A DNA stretch of 64,000 nucleotides, from positions 17,414,931 to 17,478,930 of the forward strand of contig NC_090128.1 of the NCBI RefSeq assembly GCF_040581485.1, in the 5' to 3' direction. Positions within the stretch are counted from its first letter, which is position 1. Every line of letters begins with the position of its first letter. The position numbers and the translations under genes are program-made. This DNA is from Linepithema humile. Its lineage: Eukaryota > Arthropoda > Insecta > Hymenoptera > Formicidae. Shown here one piece after another: positions 1 through 10,345 of this stretch. The notes beneath the pieces were generated by a model. It did not search any database. It was given only the letters and a program-made list of their open reading frames with translations, and was not told the origin of the DNA.

Positions 1-1
1 T

Positions 2-904
2 TACGCCGGTCCGGTCTCAATTCGAGCGATGTCCGGCCGCGGCGTTAAATCACGCAAGGCGTACATCGCTGTTTTCGTATGTATGGCGACTCGCGCTATC
101 CATCTAGAAGTTGTCGAGGGCTATGCCACCTCGGCCTTTCTATGAGCTTACTCTCGATTTTGCGCACGACGAGGACTTCCAGAGTTCATGTACTCCGACA
201 ACGGAACTACCTTCGTAGGGGCCGATCGCGAGTTATCTATGGCATTCCGAGCGGCCCTTCGCGAGCCTGAATTTCTAAATATCACGGCCACGGATAACGT
301 AACATGGCGTTTTATTCCTCCATCGGCTCCACATTTCGGAGGGCTCTGGGAGGTAGGTGTCCGAAGCGTAAAACATCACCTCCGTAGGATAGTCGGGTCT
401 TACACTTTGACCTTCGAAGAATTTGCTACCGTGCTCTGTAACATCGAAGCATGTCTAAATTCGCGGCCACTCGCACCGCTTACTGATACCGTCGACGATT
501 ACGAGCCGCTCACGCCAGGCCACTTCTTGATAGGGTCCGCTTTAACTGCGCCTCCGGAACCGTCCGTATTGGAAATCAACGAGAATCGTCTGTCCCGATG
601 GCAGCTAGTGCGACAGCTGACTGAGCGATTCTGGAAACTTTGGCAAAATGATTATGTCAATACGCTTCAACAACGGGTGAAGTGGCGAAAAATTGCCAAA
701 GATTCTGTCCGAGTCGGCCAATTAGTATTGCTTAAAAACTCATTGCTCCCGCTGTGCAAATGGGAATTAGGGCGCATTCTAAAATGTCATGCGGGCCCTG
801 ACAACCTCACGCGTGTTGTCACAGTAAAAACCATTTCCGGCGAGTACAAACGACCGCTAGCGAAAATATGTCTCCTACCGATCGACATGGAATCGACAAA
901 TTAG
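2..904 (+). pseudogene. BEL/Pao retrotransposon pol, integrase C-terminal part
   Basis: This is the 3' end of a BEL/Pao pol polyprotein: the integrase core followed by the C-terminal domain usual in Pao integrases. The frame is open from the window edge except for one in-frame TGA at 143-145, so the copy is broken or read only from 188 onward. Visible signatures are the second catalytic Asp in YSDNGTTF (about 194-217), the block WRFIPPSAPHFGGLWE with the catalytic Glu, and the motif LTPGHFLIG. The first catalytic Asp would lie before the window. The frame stops 139 bp before a sequence that looks like a polypurine tract and LTR start, which is the expected order. Family assignment is confident; intactness is not, because most of the element is outside the window. 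Confidence 0.85.
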
Positions 905-1043
905 AACGCGCTAGTTCTTAATGTAAATACTGATCGCCTCCAACAAATGATCATTCGCCTATCTGTAAAATAGCTATCTCTTTTTCGCTGTGATGCCCAA
1001 TTACCGTCATCCTTTTGAAACGATCATTTCGAGGCGGGCGGTA

Positions 1044-1742
1044 TGTTAACGATTGAATCTCGCACAGCGTGCGTCATTTCGTCTTTATAAGTTTTCTCAT
1101 CTTTGTATTAATTCGTTACCTTACACATTGTAATAAATTCCTAGTAACGGGCGGAATATGATCATGTTTAACTTTCGAGCATTCGCTTAGAGAAAGCAGC
1201 GGAAAAACATGCCTTGGTAAACAATCTCGAGTGAGTCGCTGGTATTGTTTTTATTTTTCTTTCTAACAACGAAGGCCACGAGAAGAGCGTTGAAAAGCCG
1301 AAAATTTCAAAACAATCAGAGATAGCGTTCCCCTCTTTGGCGCTTGAATTTAGGTCTGCACGAATCATAAGAGACTATACGGCCCTCTCTCCGCTGTGAA
1401 AAAGGCGTTCGCACGCAGATCCACAGGACAATCGCTCACTTGGTCACTTTTACGAATTCAGAAGTTTTCTTTAATTCCGAGTGAAAAGACGCTTCAAGTC
1501 GCCGAGTTCTATTAGTTATTTTTTCACTTTCTTCTCAAGCGTACGAAAGCTCAGTTTCGGGCCTCGATATCAGCTGTTTCTCGATTCTTTCGTCTTATTG
1601 CGAGATTTAGACTCTTGTCGCGTGAACTTATTCGACGGGCTTAACCGCCAGCGAACTTTTTGTTAATTCTGTACACGCCCTTCGACTTAACGTGCTGTGA
1701 ATCAAAATTTTACAAATATATTTTTTATCCGGTTACGGGCCA
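1044..1742 (+). repeat. Putative 3' LTR of the BEL/Pao element
   Basis: A purine-rich stretch (GAGGCGGGCGG, 1031-1041) sits after the pol stop, and TGTTAACG starts at 1044, which is how many BEL LTRs begin. The right border is a guess at about 1742 (TTACGGGCCA), because the partner LTR lies outside the window and no duplication can be matched. No coding capacity is seen. Minus-strand ORFs here look like chance. Confidence 0.5.
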
Positions 1743-2460
1743 CTGTCTAGGAGAGTCCGCGACGAGAGTAGATGTATAGGATGAAAAAACACAAAACTGG
1801 TCCGAATAACAATTCAATCAAAAGTCTTTAATGAAATTTCAACAACGTTGATAATACACGACTATGTGCGACGATAGCAAACGTTTCGTCGATGCCGAAC
1901 GATAACGCGGGAATCGTTGTGTACTGATCGCTAGCCGAATAATATCTGACTGCCTGCGCTCTGTGAGAATCGAGCACAAAAACACGCCGGAATCTCCGCA
2001 TTCTTATAATATCACGCGTACGAGATCGGGTGATCACGCGTATAGTCGTGGTCAATACCGAAATCATAACGTGATTCTTGAACGGATGTCAAACAAACAA
2101 TTTATGGCCAAACACAATTAATCTACATGCCGAAAAATACAATTTGAATTCTGAACAAATTCGTTTAATTAGTTGTTGAAAATAAAGTGCATTATTCTGC
2201 GAATATTAACGCTCTACGAACATTTATCTCGGCCATTTGATTTGATCCGTTTCCGCCGCATCCGCGGGTCCTCACTTCTCGCTCACTTATTTCTATCTGG
2301 CTTTCTCTCTCGCTCGGTCGCCGCTTCGTGCGACAGCCAGCGTTCTTTCTCCTTCTCGCCCCTTTCGTTGCTCGCTCCGTACTTTCCTTTCCGCCAAACT
2401 GACCCTTCGCTCTCTTTGAGCGCACTCGGCAATTCTCTGCTCCGATCGGAGTCTTATCCC
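1743..2460. other. Unassigned sequence between the BEL LTR and the hAT gene fragment
   Basis: Nothing recognisable is encoded. The second half (about 2250-2440) is pyrimidine-rich and CpG-containing, unlike the AT-rich surroundings. It gives overlapping ORFs on both strands (2173-2481 plus, 2192-2425 minus) whose translations are low-complexity Ser/Arg/Glu stretches. It could be a promoter-type region or an old repeat. Confidence 0.4.
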
Positions 2461-2644
2461 GATCGCGAACATCGAGGATAAATTTAAAAACTTATTAGCG
2501 ACATGTAAATACTATTCTCTTTGTTTAGACGAGAGCACTGATAATTCAGATATAAGTCAGCTATCAATATTTGTGCGGATCATTCAATATGATTTTTCAA
2601 TTCATGAAGATTTCTTAACTTTAGTTTTATTGCGTGATACAAGA
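2461..2644 (+). pseudogene. hAT transposase (GTF2IRD2-like), piece 1 of 3
   Basis: The frame encodes the start of the hAT catalytic core as seen in GTF2IRD2/ZBED-like transposases: SLCLDESTDNSD, then QLSIFVR and LTLVLLRDTR. The DEST motif supplies a catalytic Asp of this superfamily. The reading frame runs into position 2644 and is cut there by a solo LTR. It resumes in the same frame at 26458, after an exact AAGA duplication. The upstream border is unclear: the hAT frame can be read back to about 2430, but the sequence there is not recognisable. Confidence 0.8.
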
Positions 2645-3862
2645 TGAAACCGTGTGAGCTTTTTCGGGCGCGGTATAGCTCGCCGGAATCCAGGTTTGGT
2701 CGGTTGGGGGTGTGTCAATGAATGTACGCGTTTGGTTAATAATAAATTAGAAAACGTATTTATTCAATTAGGTATGTTGATGACTGTGTGTGTACAGGCG
2801 ATGTATGATTGCGTTGTGAAAGAATATACAAGCGATGTATGATTGCGATGTGAAAGAATATACAAGCGATGTATGATTGCGATGTGAAAGAATACACAAG
2901 CGACGGTGAAATGATTATTAAGCAACGGCTAAATAATTATTTGAGCAGCGCGAAATAACTATAAAAGTATCGGTGAAATCAGTATAGCAACGGTGAAATA
3001 AGTAACAAAGGATCGGTGCGATCGGTAGAATAACCACGGTGAAATAATTATTTAGCAACGGCAAAAGCGGCGTGAAATAAGTTTACAAGTAGCGTGAAAT
3101 AAATATAAAGTATCGGTGAAATTATTTGAGAGCGACGGCGAAACAATTATTTAAGCAGAAGAAATAAATGTAAAGGCGACGGTGAAACAACTATACGGCG
3201 ACGGTGAAATAATTATTTATGCAACGGTGGAATAATTATTTATGCGATATTATAAAGTCTGACGTGAGGCGTCCTAGTGCGGTCGGCGAGAGCGCAAGCG
3301 CGGGCGATCGTGTCGCAACGGTTGGCACACGATGGAGCGCTTGTCGGTGAGTGCGTTCGTAGAGTATCGCGAGTCCGTTCGATCATACATCGATGCGGAC
3401 TATTCGGCAGCGCGGATTGGTTGACGCAGTTTACCCGCCGGATGGATTCTGTGGATGAATCACGGTGCGCGGTAACGCGATATAAGGATTAGGCTGCCGA
3501 TTACGCTCGGCGGGAGTACGAGAACGCTTGTACGAAGGCGAGAGTAGAATGGCAATCCGGCTTGGTGCACGGGAATGCCCGTTGCACGAAGATCGGTGCC
3601 TAGAGAGCCGAGTGCGCTCGGCGGGTATACGAATATACTCGTATGCGGGAGCAAGAATACCGAGGACGCTCGGCGGTACACGAGGATACTCGTGTGTTGG
3701 AAAAGGCATAGAATCCGAGTATGCTCGGTCGGACTACGAGAACGCTCGTAGAGTGATGTTCGCTGTCTAGCAGCGAACGGGATCTGGTGAGAAGATGTAC
3801 AGTCGAGCCTCTTTTATACCCGGCTGGCAGCCGACTGAACTCGAATCGGCAAGCATCGGCGG
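2645..3862 (+). repeat. Solo LTR copy A, left part
   Basis: The LTR begins TGAAACCGTGTGAGC and matches a second copy at 42505-43747 along its length, with substitutions and small indels. It carries a run of short imperfect repeats of the form CAACGGTGAAATAATTATT (about 2830-3240), then a GC-richer portion with repeated GAGTACGCTCGGC-like units (3500-3750). The left duplication AAGA is at 2641-2644. The LTR is interrupted at 3862 by a hAT element and continues after the Maverick at 26273-26453. The orientation is arbitrary because no internal retrotransposon coding region remains. A TG start, CA end and 4-bp duplication fit a Ty3/gypsy-type solo LTR. Confidence 0.8.
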
Positions 3863-4118
3863 CAGAGCTGATGTGCTGATATGCAATTCTCGTACACTTT
3901 AATGTCTCGAATCTGAGAGCAGTGTACATTTTAATGTCTCAATGCAGACGAATCAAGTTTCTATAAGAAACATAAAAAATTTCGCACTAACAATCAGCGG
4001 TGGCTCCATTAGCCTCTTTCATATATATTGATATTTATTTATTTTTTTGTAACTAAATGATTTATTCATATGCATAATTGTTTTAAATTATTAATCTATA
4101 AATGTGTTTATTTTTCAG

Positions 4119-4299
4119 AAAAAAAAGAAGAGGTGGTTGGTCGCGTGCACGGTGGTACGCTCGACGAAATGTACAACACGAAAACCATATAAGACCAGGT
4201 CCTTCTGGAGTAATAAGAAGAGGAGGTGGCCGGGGAAACAGAAGAGGCAGTCGGGGAAGAGTAAACCAAACCATAATAAAAAACTGTTATTTATCATAA
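4119..4299 (+). pseudogene. RGG-rich exon in the hAT element
   Basis: A splice-acceptor-like tract (TTATTTTTCAG, ending at 4118) precedes an open stretch ending in a stop at 4299. The peptide is basic and Arg/Gly-rich, with RRGGGRGNRRGSRGR near its end, which resembles RNA-binding RGG boxes. No in-frame start exon could be found upstream in 3863-4100, so this is either a last exon or a fragment. A similar tract (TTATTTTTCAG, then RGG-coding sequence) occurs at 53463-53566, which hints at a shared origin. The function is not known. Confidence 0.45.
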
Positions 4300-5462
4300 C
4301 AAATTATATAAATTTTATTTTCTTTTATTTTATTTTTTTTTATTGCCTTTTATTTAACTTGACCTAAAATATTGAATAATTTAAATTAATTTTATTATTT
4401 TATTTTATTTTAATCAACTTTTTTTATTAAATTTTTGACAAATTTTTAATTTTTAATTTTTTTCTTCTATCTTTTATTTGTAAAACCGACGAACTTTTAT
4501 TTGTAAAACCGACGAGCTAATATTGATTATATCAATGTTAAAACTAACTTTTTTCATTAATTTTACAACAAATCTTGCGTTTAAATTATATTTGTTTTAA
4601 CTCACAAGGAAAGGGACCCAAGTGTCCCCCTCCGATTTTGACGAGCTTTAAATATGTCGTAAAGTAGTTCAAAATAAAAAACACCTATTTTTTTTTTATG
4701 TGCTTTCTCGCACATTTAGGGTTGAAACAACCTCTACAAGCTAAAACGGTTTTTTTGATTTTGACTGAATATCGTCAAAACTGTAAGAGATATCAAAAAA
4801 TGTTTCGAATAAAAGTTGCATGGTCTTTTATGAGCTTTATAACCGCGTAGGTCGATTTTTAAAAAATTTTATATTTTTAATTTACCCTTACCCCATCTTA
4901 TTATTTTTACGAATTAAAAAATTTTTGTTATGACAAAAGTTGTAGCATTTTTTACGCTGAATACAACCATATATGATTTTATTATGTTTCAAAATCGCAT
5001 CTTTCAGAAATAAGCTGTCAATGTCGCACTATATGCGTCGCGCTGCGATATATGCATATATGTATATGCATAACGCATCGTTTGTGCCGCTTGTGTAATC
5101 GATGTTTGTCGCGCATGTGTAATTGATAAGATGAATAAAATTAGAAATAAAGATTAGCATGTTATGAAGTATTCGGAAAAATGTTCTGATCAAAGAACAA
5201 AGTTCACTAAAGTTGTTGCCAAGGCATCCCCTCTATTTTACACTTTTATAGTCGCATTTCGAGTGTATTTATAGCGCAGCGCGTTGTCATATCCCGTCAG
5301 TGCATATATTACGCTTTAAAGTTGTGCGCTTGTTAGTGATAACGGAAAAACAATATATAAAACAGCATCAAAAAAAGAACAGCAAATTCACTATAAAGTA
5401 AGTATTATTTTTTTGTACACAAATAAGGAGAAATATTTAATTGTTACCATATATTTTTCAGA

Positions 5463-5807
5463 ATGGTTCAATTAAATCCATTTAACGTAATAATGTTAGT
5501 ATACGTAACTTTTTCGGCCTTTAATCTATCAACAAGTCCGATAACATCTGAAGAACGAGAAATGGCACATAAAATAGAATCTATGCTGAAAGAAATGCGC
5601 GATGAGAGATACGAAATGGAAGTAGAAGAATCTTTAGATTATGAAAACGATAACGATATTCCAACAGCAGAGCAATTCGAACTAGGAGATGAAGAGGAAG
5701 AAGGTGAGCTATTGGACGCAAATCCTAAAGTTATATGTACTACAGATGAACGTATTCGGGCACAGGAAAATTTAAATGTACCAGGATTTACATCCTGGTA
5801 CATTTAA
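5463..5807 (+). pseudogene. Left-arm copy of a transposase N-terminal region
   Basis: This 114-residue frame repeats the first roughly 98 residues encoded by the minus-strand frame at 5832-6374 (both start MVQLNPFN and share an acidic stretch EQFELGDEEEEGELL). It then runs into the inner palindrome at about 5757-5825 and ends in unrelated residues. The start follows a possible splice acceptor (TTTTTCAG ending at 5461). It is a truncated duplicate and unlikely to be functional by itself. Confidence 0.6.
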
Positions 5808-5831
5808 ATTTTCCTGTGCCCGAATAATTCA

Positions 5832-6374
5832 TCAAGCTAAATCAGCGTCGTGAACAATAATTCTATTTTCAAGATCTGTATGAAAATTATTTAATGTATA
5901 TTCCGAAATTTGTTTTAATTTTTTGAATCTACTGCCACCTTGATTCACTTGAATTTCCCATCGTCGTAATTGACGTAATGAATATACTTTCCGAAATCTT
6001 TGTTCTACTCCTTCTAATGTTCTTGGCCTTGTTGTACTGCTTTTCCAAAATTCGACTGTATTTTTTTTATATCCATACGGAATACGTTCATCTGTAGTAC
6101 ATATAATTTTAGGATTTGCGTCCAATAGCTCACCTTCTTCCTCTTCATCTCCTAGTTCGAATTGCTCTGCTGTTGGAATATCGTTATCGTTTTCATAATC
6201 TAAAGATTCTTCTACTTCCATTTCGTATCTCTCATCGCGCATTTCTTTCAGCATAGATTCTATTTTATGTGCCATTTCTCGTTCTTCAGATGTTATCGGA
6301 CTTGTTGATAGATTAAGGGCCGAAAAAGTTACGTATACTAACATTATTACGTTAAATGGATTTAATTGAACCAT
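5832..6374 (-). pseudogene. Transposase N-terminal fragment (HTH-like), right arm
   Basis: The 180-residue frame has an N-terminal hydrophobic segment, an acidic middle, and a C-terminal part reading RKVYSLRQLRRWEIQV, then LKQISEY and IIVHDADLA. This pattern resembles the helix-turn-helix region that precedes the catalytic core in some insect DNA transposases. The catalytic part is missing, so the superfamily cannot be named safely. It is the longer version of the frame repeated at 5463-5807. An acceptor-like CAG lies just upstream on this strand too. Confidence 0.5.
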
Positions 6375-7424
6375 TCTGAAAAATATATGGTAACAATTAA
6401 ATATTTCTCCTTATTTGTGTACAAAAAAATAATACTTACTTTATAGTGAATTTGCTGTTCTTTTTTTGATGCTGTTTTATATATTGTTTTTCCGTAATCA
6501 CTAACAAGCGCACAACTTTAAAGCGTAATATATGCACTGACGGGATATAAAAACGCGCTGCGCTATAAATATACTCGAAATGCGACTATAAAAGTGTAAA
6601 ATAGAGGGGATGCCTTGGCAACAACTTTAGTGAACTTTGTTCTTTGATCAGAACATTTTTCCGAATACTTCATAACATGCTGATCTTTATTTCTAATTTT
6701 ATTCATCTTATCAATTACACATGCGCGACAAACATCGATTACACAAGCGGCACAAACGATGCGTTATGCATATACACATATGCATATATCGAAGCGCGAC
6801 GCATATAATGCGACATTGACAGCTCATTTCTGAAAGATGCGATTTCGAAACATAATAAAATCATATATGGTTGTATTCAGCGTAAAAAATGCTACAACTT
6901 TTGTCATAACAAAAATTTTTAAATTCGTAAAAATAATAAGATGGGGTAAGAGTAAATTAAAAAATATAATTTTTTTTAAAAATCGACCTACGCGGTTATA
7001 AAGCTCATAAAAGACCATGCAACTTTTATTCGAAACATTTTTTGATACCTCTTACAGTTTTGACGATATTCAGTCAAAACCAAAAAAACCGTTTTAGCTT
7101 GTAGGGGTTGTTTCAACCCTAAACGTGCGAGAAAGCACATAAAGAAAAATACGTCTCTCTTATTTTGAACTACTTTACAACATATTTAAAGCTCGTCAAA
7201 ATCGGAGGGGGACACTTGGGTCCCTTTCCTTGTCAGATCTTAATGTAAATCAGCGTGCGTTTTTTATTTCACACTAAGGATAGCCTGATGACAGGTTATG
7301 AAATGTCTGTTTATACTAGTGTTATTATAACTCAATACAAGTTCGTTTACACTAAAATCTAGCGTTTTGATTTCTATTGCTCCTTTCCTTTTATAATTTT
7401 ATTATTTGTTGACCCTTATCATTT

Positions 7425-7585
7425 TTAATTGAGATAAATAAAATTTCATTAATATGTCTACAAAGGACACCACACTTATAAACGATAGGCATGTAACAAG
7501 TATTTTGTCTGTAAATGACACCATATTTATGACCGACAAGTGTATGATAAGTATCTTGTCTGCAAACGACACCATATCTATATAA
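7425..7585. repeat. Short tandem repeat, about 62-bp unit
   Basis: A unit around TTGTCTGTAAATGACACCATATTTATGACC recurs about 2.5 times with a spacing of about 62 bp. It sits upstream of the structured element at 7611. The minus-strand ORF over it repeats the residues DKIL and SFVD-like blocks only because of the DNA repeat. Confidence 0.55.
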
Positions 7586-7610
7586 AGGTAATGTATAAAG
7601 AAAAATGAAA

Positions 7611-7698
7611 AGTGGTACAATAGGACTCCTGGCGAAGATCCACTTGAGAAATCTAACGCACCATTAGTGGAACCTCTTGGGTGGTGCGGAAGACCACT
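7611..7698 (+). ncRNA. Candidate structured RNA element, copy 1
   Basis: An 88-nt stretch can fold with an outer stem AGTGGT (7611-7616) with ACCACT (7693-7698) and an inner stem CCACT (7640-7644) with AGTGG (7666-7670). The same arrangement, with similar spacing and largely conserved sequence, is found at 53756-53845. Conservation does not follow codons. No known RNA family was recognised, and the fold is by eye only. Confidence 0.4.
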
Positions 7699-7699
7699 A

Positions 7700-8387
7700 T
7701 ATTAAAATGGTTAAAATAAAGTTAAAATACTAAACTATCCGATGTATAATCACATTGGTATGCTTTGTCCAGATTACTTTTGTGTTAAATAAGATAGTCA
7801 TAAATATTTTTTAAGTAAAAACATGTTTCTTTTATTTTCAATCAATTCTTTCCTTTACTTCTCAATGTATCTTGCTATTTACAAAAGATATTATGCATTT
7901 ATAATGTGATTTTTCACGTTAATGTGTAAAATTGGAACATATAAATAAATTAATAATATATTAAATGTTACTTGTTTTGTTTATATATTGCAATATATAA
8001 TTTTTATTACTTTATTCTTATTTTATACATTAACGTGAAAAATTATATTCTGCAAATACATAATGTTAAAATATTTTATTAATATGAATATGATATATGT
8101 TTCATAAAAGACTGTAAATCTCAGAAAAAATATCGCGTCGAGCGAAAGCAACACGCCGCTAGTCGACTTAGTCGCGTGGAGCGAAATTCGGGAAAGCATT
8201 TTTGCTGCCAACGCTTGGCAGAAGAAACGATGCGAGCGTCAAAACCGGTTTTTATGCTAGGCTTGGTGGGAAAGAGATACAAGACATAGGTCCGCCCACT
8301 TCTACCAGTCGACAGCCGAGCGCACACGGACACGTGACGTCAGCGGGTCTCGGTTGTGTGCGTGTGGAGCTCTCCGGGGAAAACTGG
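7700..8387. other. Right part of the hAT element, no gene seen
   Basis: The first 400 bp are AT-rich. They contain an imperfect inverted repeat around AATTTTTCACGTTAATGTGTAAAATTGG (about 7910-8045). From about 8130 the sequence turns GC-richer up to the element end. ORFs on both strands overlap one another and resemble nothing known. Confidence 0.4.
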
Positions 8388-8625
8388 CAGCTCTGATCGG
8401 CGAGTAGTATATGGCAGGTATGGGGCGTCACAACAAACCCCCACCACCTACCCCATATTTGACCCACTGACCTACATTTGGTCTGGCGTCAAAACAAATG
8501 ACGTCACAGGGAGGGGAGAGGGAAAAGATGGCGGCAGTGGGTCCAACATGGCGGACGTCTACAAGATGGCGGCTGTTGACAAGATGGCGGCTGTTGACAA
8601 GTGATTTTTATTTTTCGGAATTGAG

Positions 8626-8692
8626 AAAAATCCAAGCTGGGTTCGAACCTGGATCGCTGGATTTCTAGTCCTGGTCCTAGTCTGCTGGGCTA
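8626..8692 (-). promoter_or_regulatory. tRNA-like internal Pol III promoter in left TIR
   Basis: On the minus strand, TAGCCCAGCAGA (8681-8692) fits the A-box consensus TRGCNNAGYNGG at 11 of 12 positions. GGTTCGAACCC (8639-8649) fits the B box GGTTCGANNCC fully. The gap is 31 nt, and a TTTTT run follows (8626-8630). The acceptor stem does not pair, so this is not a functional tRNA gene. Transcription would run outward, toward the element end. Confidence 0.5.
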
Positions 8693-8750
8693 CCTATACA
8701 TCTAATGATAGTAAAATGGTGTGTCGTATTTATGGCTATGGGACCTGGCA

Positions 8751-9160
8751 GGGAAGGGATGTATATATGTTGGGACCGCGTCTATATGATGTACCCCGGA
8801 CTCTGTGGCAGGTATGGAACATGTAAACAAACGACGTCACACAGTCGCCTCTAGTCTGCGAAGGGAAGGGATGTATATATGTTGGGGCCGCGTCTATACG
8901 AGGTACCCCGGACTCTCTGGCAGATATGGAGCATGTAAACAAACGACGTCACACAGTCGCCTCTAGTCTGCGAAGGGAAGGGATGTATATGTGCTGGGGC
9001 CGCGTCTATACGAGGTACCCCGGACTCTCTGGCAGATATAGAGCATGTAAACAAACGACGTCACACAGTCGCCTCTAGTCTGCGAAGGGAAGGGATGTAT
9101 ATGTGCTGGGGCCGCGTCTATATGAGGTACCCCGGACTCTCTGGCACGTATAGCGAACAA
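8751..9160 (+). repeat. 112-bp tandem repeat in left TIR
   Basis: Copies starting at GGGAAGGG (8751, 8863, 8975, 9087) contain GGGATGTATAT, CCGCGTCTATA, GTACCCCGGACTC and AAACGACGTCACACAGTCGCC. The last copy is partial. The mirrored array lies at about 25530-25920. Each full unit carries one GACGTCA site. Confidence 0.85.
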
Positions 9161-9514
9161 AAGAATGACGTCGCAGCGACGAATGGTCATTCGACTTTTA
9201 GTTTGATATTTGGTGTGATGGTTAAGGGGTCGAGCGCGCGATATTGCGTGAACGGGGTGAGCGTCAGCCACCCGTTTTCGCAGATTGAACGTGCTGTAAG
9301 AATTGACGATGGCGAGTGGAGCGTGCAGGAACATGCGAAAAGGGAAGGAAACAAATGCAAGAAATGGAATACAAAAATATGTTTATTTGCAACAATTTTT
9401 TTCTTAAAAGTACATGGTCGAACGTTATAGACAAAAATATTTTATTTATTTGGAGAGTTTTCAGAGAGTCATAAACAAATCCATATATGCAAGAAAAATG
9501 TACGTTCGTATAGA

Positions 9515-10345
9515 TTACAATTTTCGCTGCAACTTGATTATCCGTACAATTTGATTGAAGTAAAGTGCAATTAATTCTAAAAATATTATTTCAAAGTATG
9601 TATCGAGAAATGTTAAATCTTTTAGTTGCAAACGTACATTATGTTGAATATTGTGACAATTAGTGTTTATAGTGTGTTTTACAATGTTACTTTCGATGAA
9701 GTTCTTGTTGGGTAAATTTATCTGTATTTCATTAATAAGATATTTAGAGCAATCATTAACACTGTTTGCCATTATATTTAACTGATTTAAATTAGCGTTT
9801 ACGCAATCGAGTAAGTTTTCCAGTCCGAGAAAAGTAGTCTTTTGCATTGCTATTGCGTAGGAATATGTTCGTGGTTTCTTCGGAGTATGGATGATTTCTT
9901 CTGCAGCCAAGTTACTTCCCGAAGAAGGCTCTTCTTGCTCCTGATATTTTAATAGCAGGGCTCTTGCTCCATAGGTGGTGGTGAAATTTATAATTATCTT
10001 CTTGATAATAATAGAGTTAGACTTAACACTATTTCCATTTAAATAATCAGTCATAAGTTCCATGTTTTCTTGAAATTGCTGCCACTCCACCATGTTGAAG
10101 CAAATACCCTCGGCTCCCTTGGAAGTAAATTTAACAGCGGGTTGGAAATCAAACTCGTCATCGTTGATTGAAGTTTGCAACCCAACATGAATTTTTTTCG
10201 TATATGAGGAATTGAGTCCGTAAGTGGTGTTGGCTAACATCATATAATTTTGCTCAAATTTTTCTCCATTGAAGTATCTTGCTCCGGAAACGTCACCGCG
10301 CACTTCGTGATGTTCAGAATTTAAAATTTCTTTGCGTTTACTCAT
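9515..10345 (-). CDS. Maverick-encoded protein of unknown function
   Basis: A 276-residue protein on the minus strand, pointing toward the left end and opposite to all other genes of the element. I chose the ATG at 10343-10345 (MSKRKEIL), because the longer frame upstream begins with hydrophobic and Ala-repeat residues and lacks the character of the rest. The middle part (FQPAVKFTSKGAEGICFNMVEWQQF) is vaguely like the KG-x-GI..W pattern of PC4-type single-strand DNA-binding proteins; this is only a suggestion. The C-terminal third is Asn/Leu/Ile-rich and probably helical. Similar left-end genes are common in insect Polintons, without known function. A polyadenylation signal on this strand lies at 9441-9446. 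Confidence 0.7.
   Translation of the reverse strand: MSKRKEILNSEHHEVRGDVSGARYFNGEKFEQNYMMLANTTYGLNSSYTKKIHVGLQTSINDDEFDFQPAVKFTSKGAEGICFNMVEWQQFQENMELMTDYLNGNSVKSNSIIIKKIIINFTTTYGARALLLKYQEQEEPSSGSNLAAEEIIHTPKKPRTYSYAIAMQKTTFLGLENLLDCVNANLNQLNIMANSVNDCSKYLINEIQINLPNKNFIESNIVKHTINTNCHNIQHNVRLQLKDLTFLDTYFEIIFLELIALYFNQIVRIIKLQRKL

Larger units (their letters stand above)
4605..7232. mobile_element. 2.6-kb palindromic DNA transposon remnant
   Basis: CAAGGAAAGGGACCCAAGTG starts at 4605, and its reverse complement ends at 7232. The two arms match for about 1.2 kb each. The flanks carry TCA on both sides (4602-4604 and 7233-7235), a likely 3-bp duplication. Each arm contains the same promoter-like region, a 5' intron-like stretch and the same protein start. 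Only the right arm retains about 250 bp of further coding sequence, so the left arm looks like an inverted copy of the 5' half of the element. Confidence 0.75.
3863..8395. mobile_element. Non-autonomous hAT-type element nested in solo LTR A
   Basis: The ends are CAGAGCTG (3863-3870) and CAGCTCTG (8388-8395), an 8-bp inverted repeat of the CAG..CTG type usual for hAT. The flanking 8-bp duplication is ATCGGCGG: 3855-3862 on the left, and ATCGGCG at 8396-8402 on the right, with its last G found beyond the Maverick at 26273. Comparison with LTR copy B, which reads AAGCATCGGCGGTTTCGG without interruption, confirms the empty site. It encodes no transposase. It holds an RGG-coding exon, a 2.6-kb palindrome and a short structured element. 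Confidence 0.82.
8403..9389 (+). repeat. Maverick left terminal inverted repeat
   Basis: It matches the reverse complement of 25281-26266 almost throughout, and similarity ends near GTTTATTTG at 9389. It contains repeated GACGTCA-type (CRE-like) octamer cores, a run of AAGATGGCGGC units (8525-8600), a tRNA-like segment and four copies of a 112-bp unit. It has no convincing coding frame. Confidence 0.92.

Noticed and set aside
7280..7310. Hammerhead ribozyme core (CTGATGA..GAAA)
   Set aside because: The sequence between the two motifs cannot form stem II and no cleavage triplet arrangement is seen.
3863..8402. Treating TCGGCG at 3856-3861 as the left Maverick duplication, with the Maverick starting near 3863
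   Set aside because: The inverted repeat of the Maverick right end lies at 8403, and 3863-8395 has its own hAT-type ends and 8-bp duplication that contains the same six bases.
8626..8692. A functional tRNA gene
   Set aside because: Only the promoter boxes fit; acceptor and D stems do not pair.
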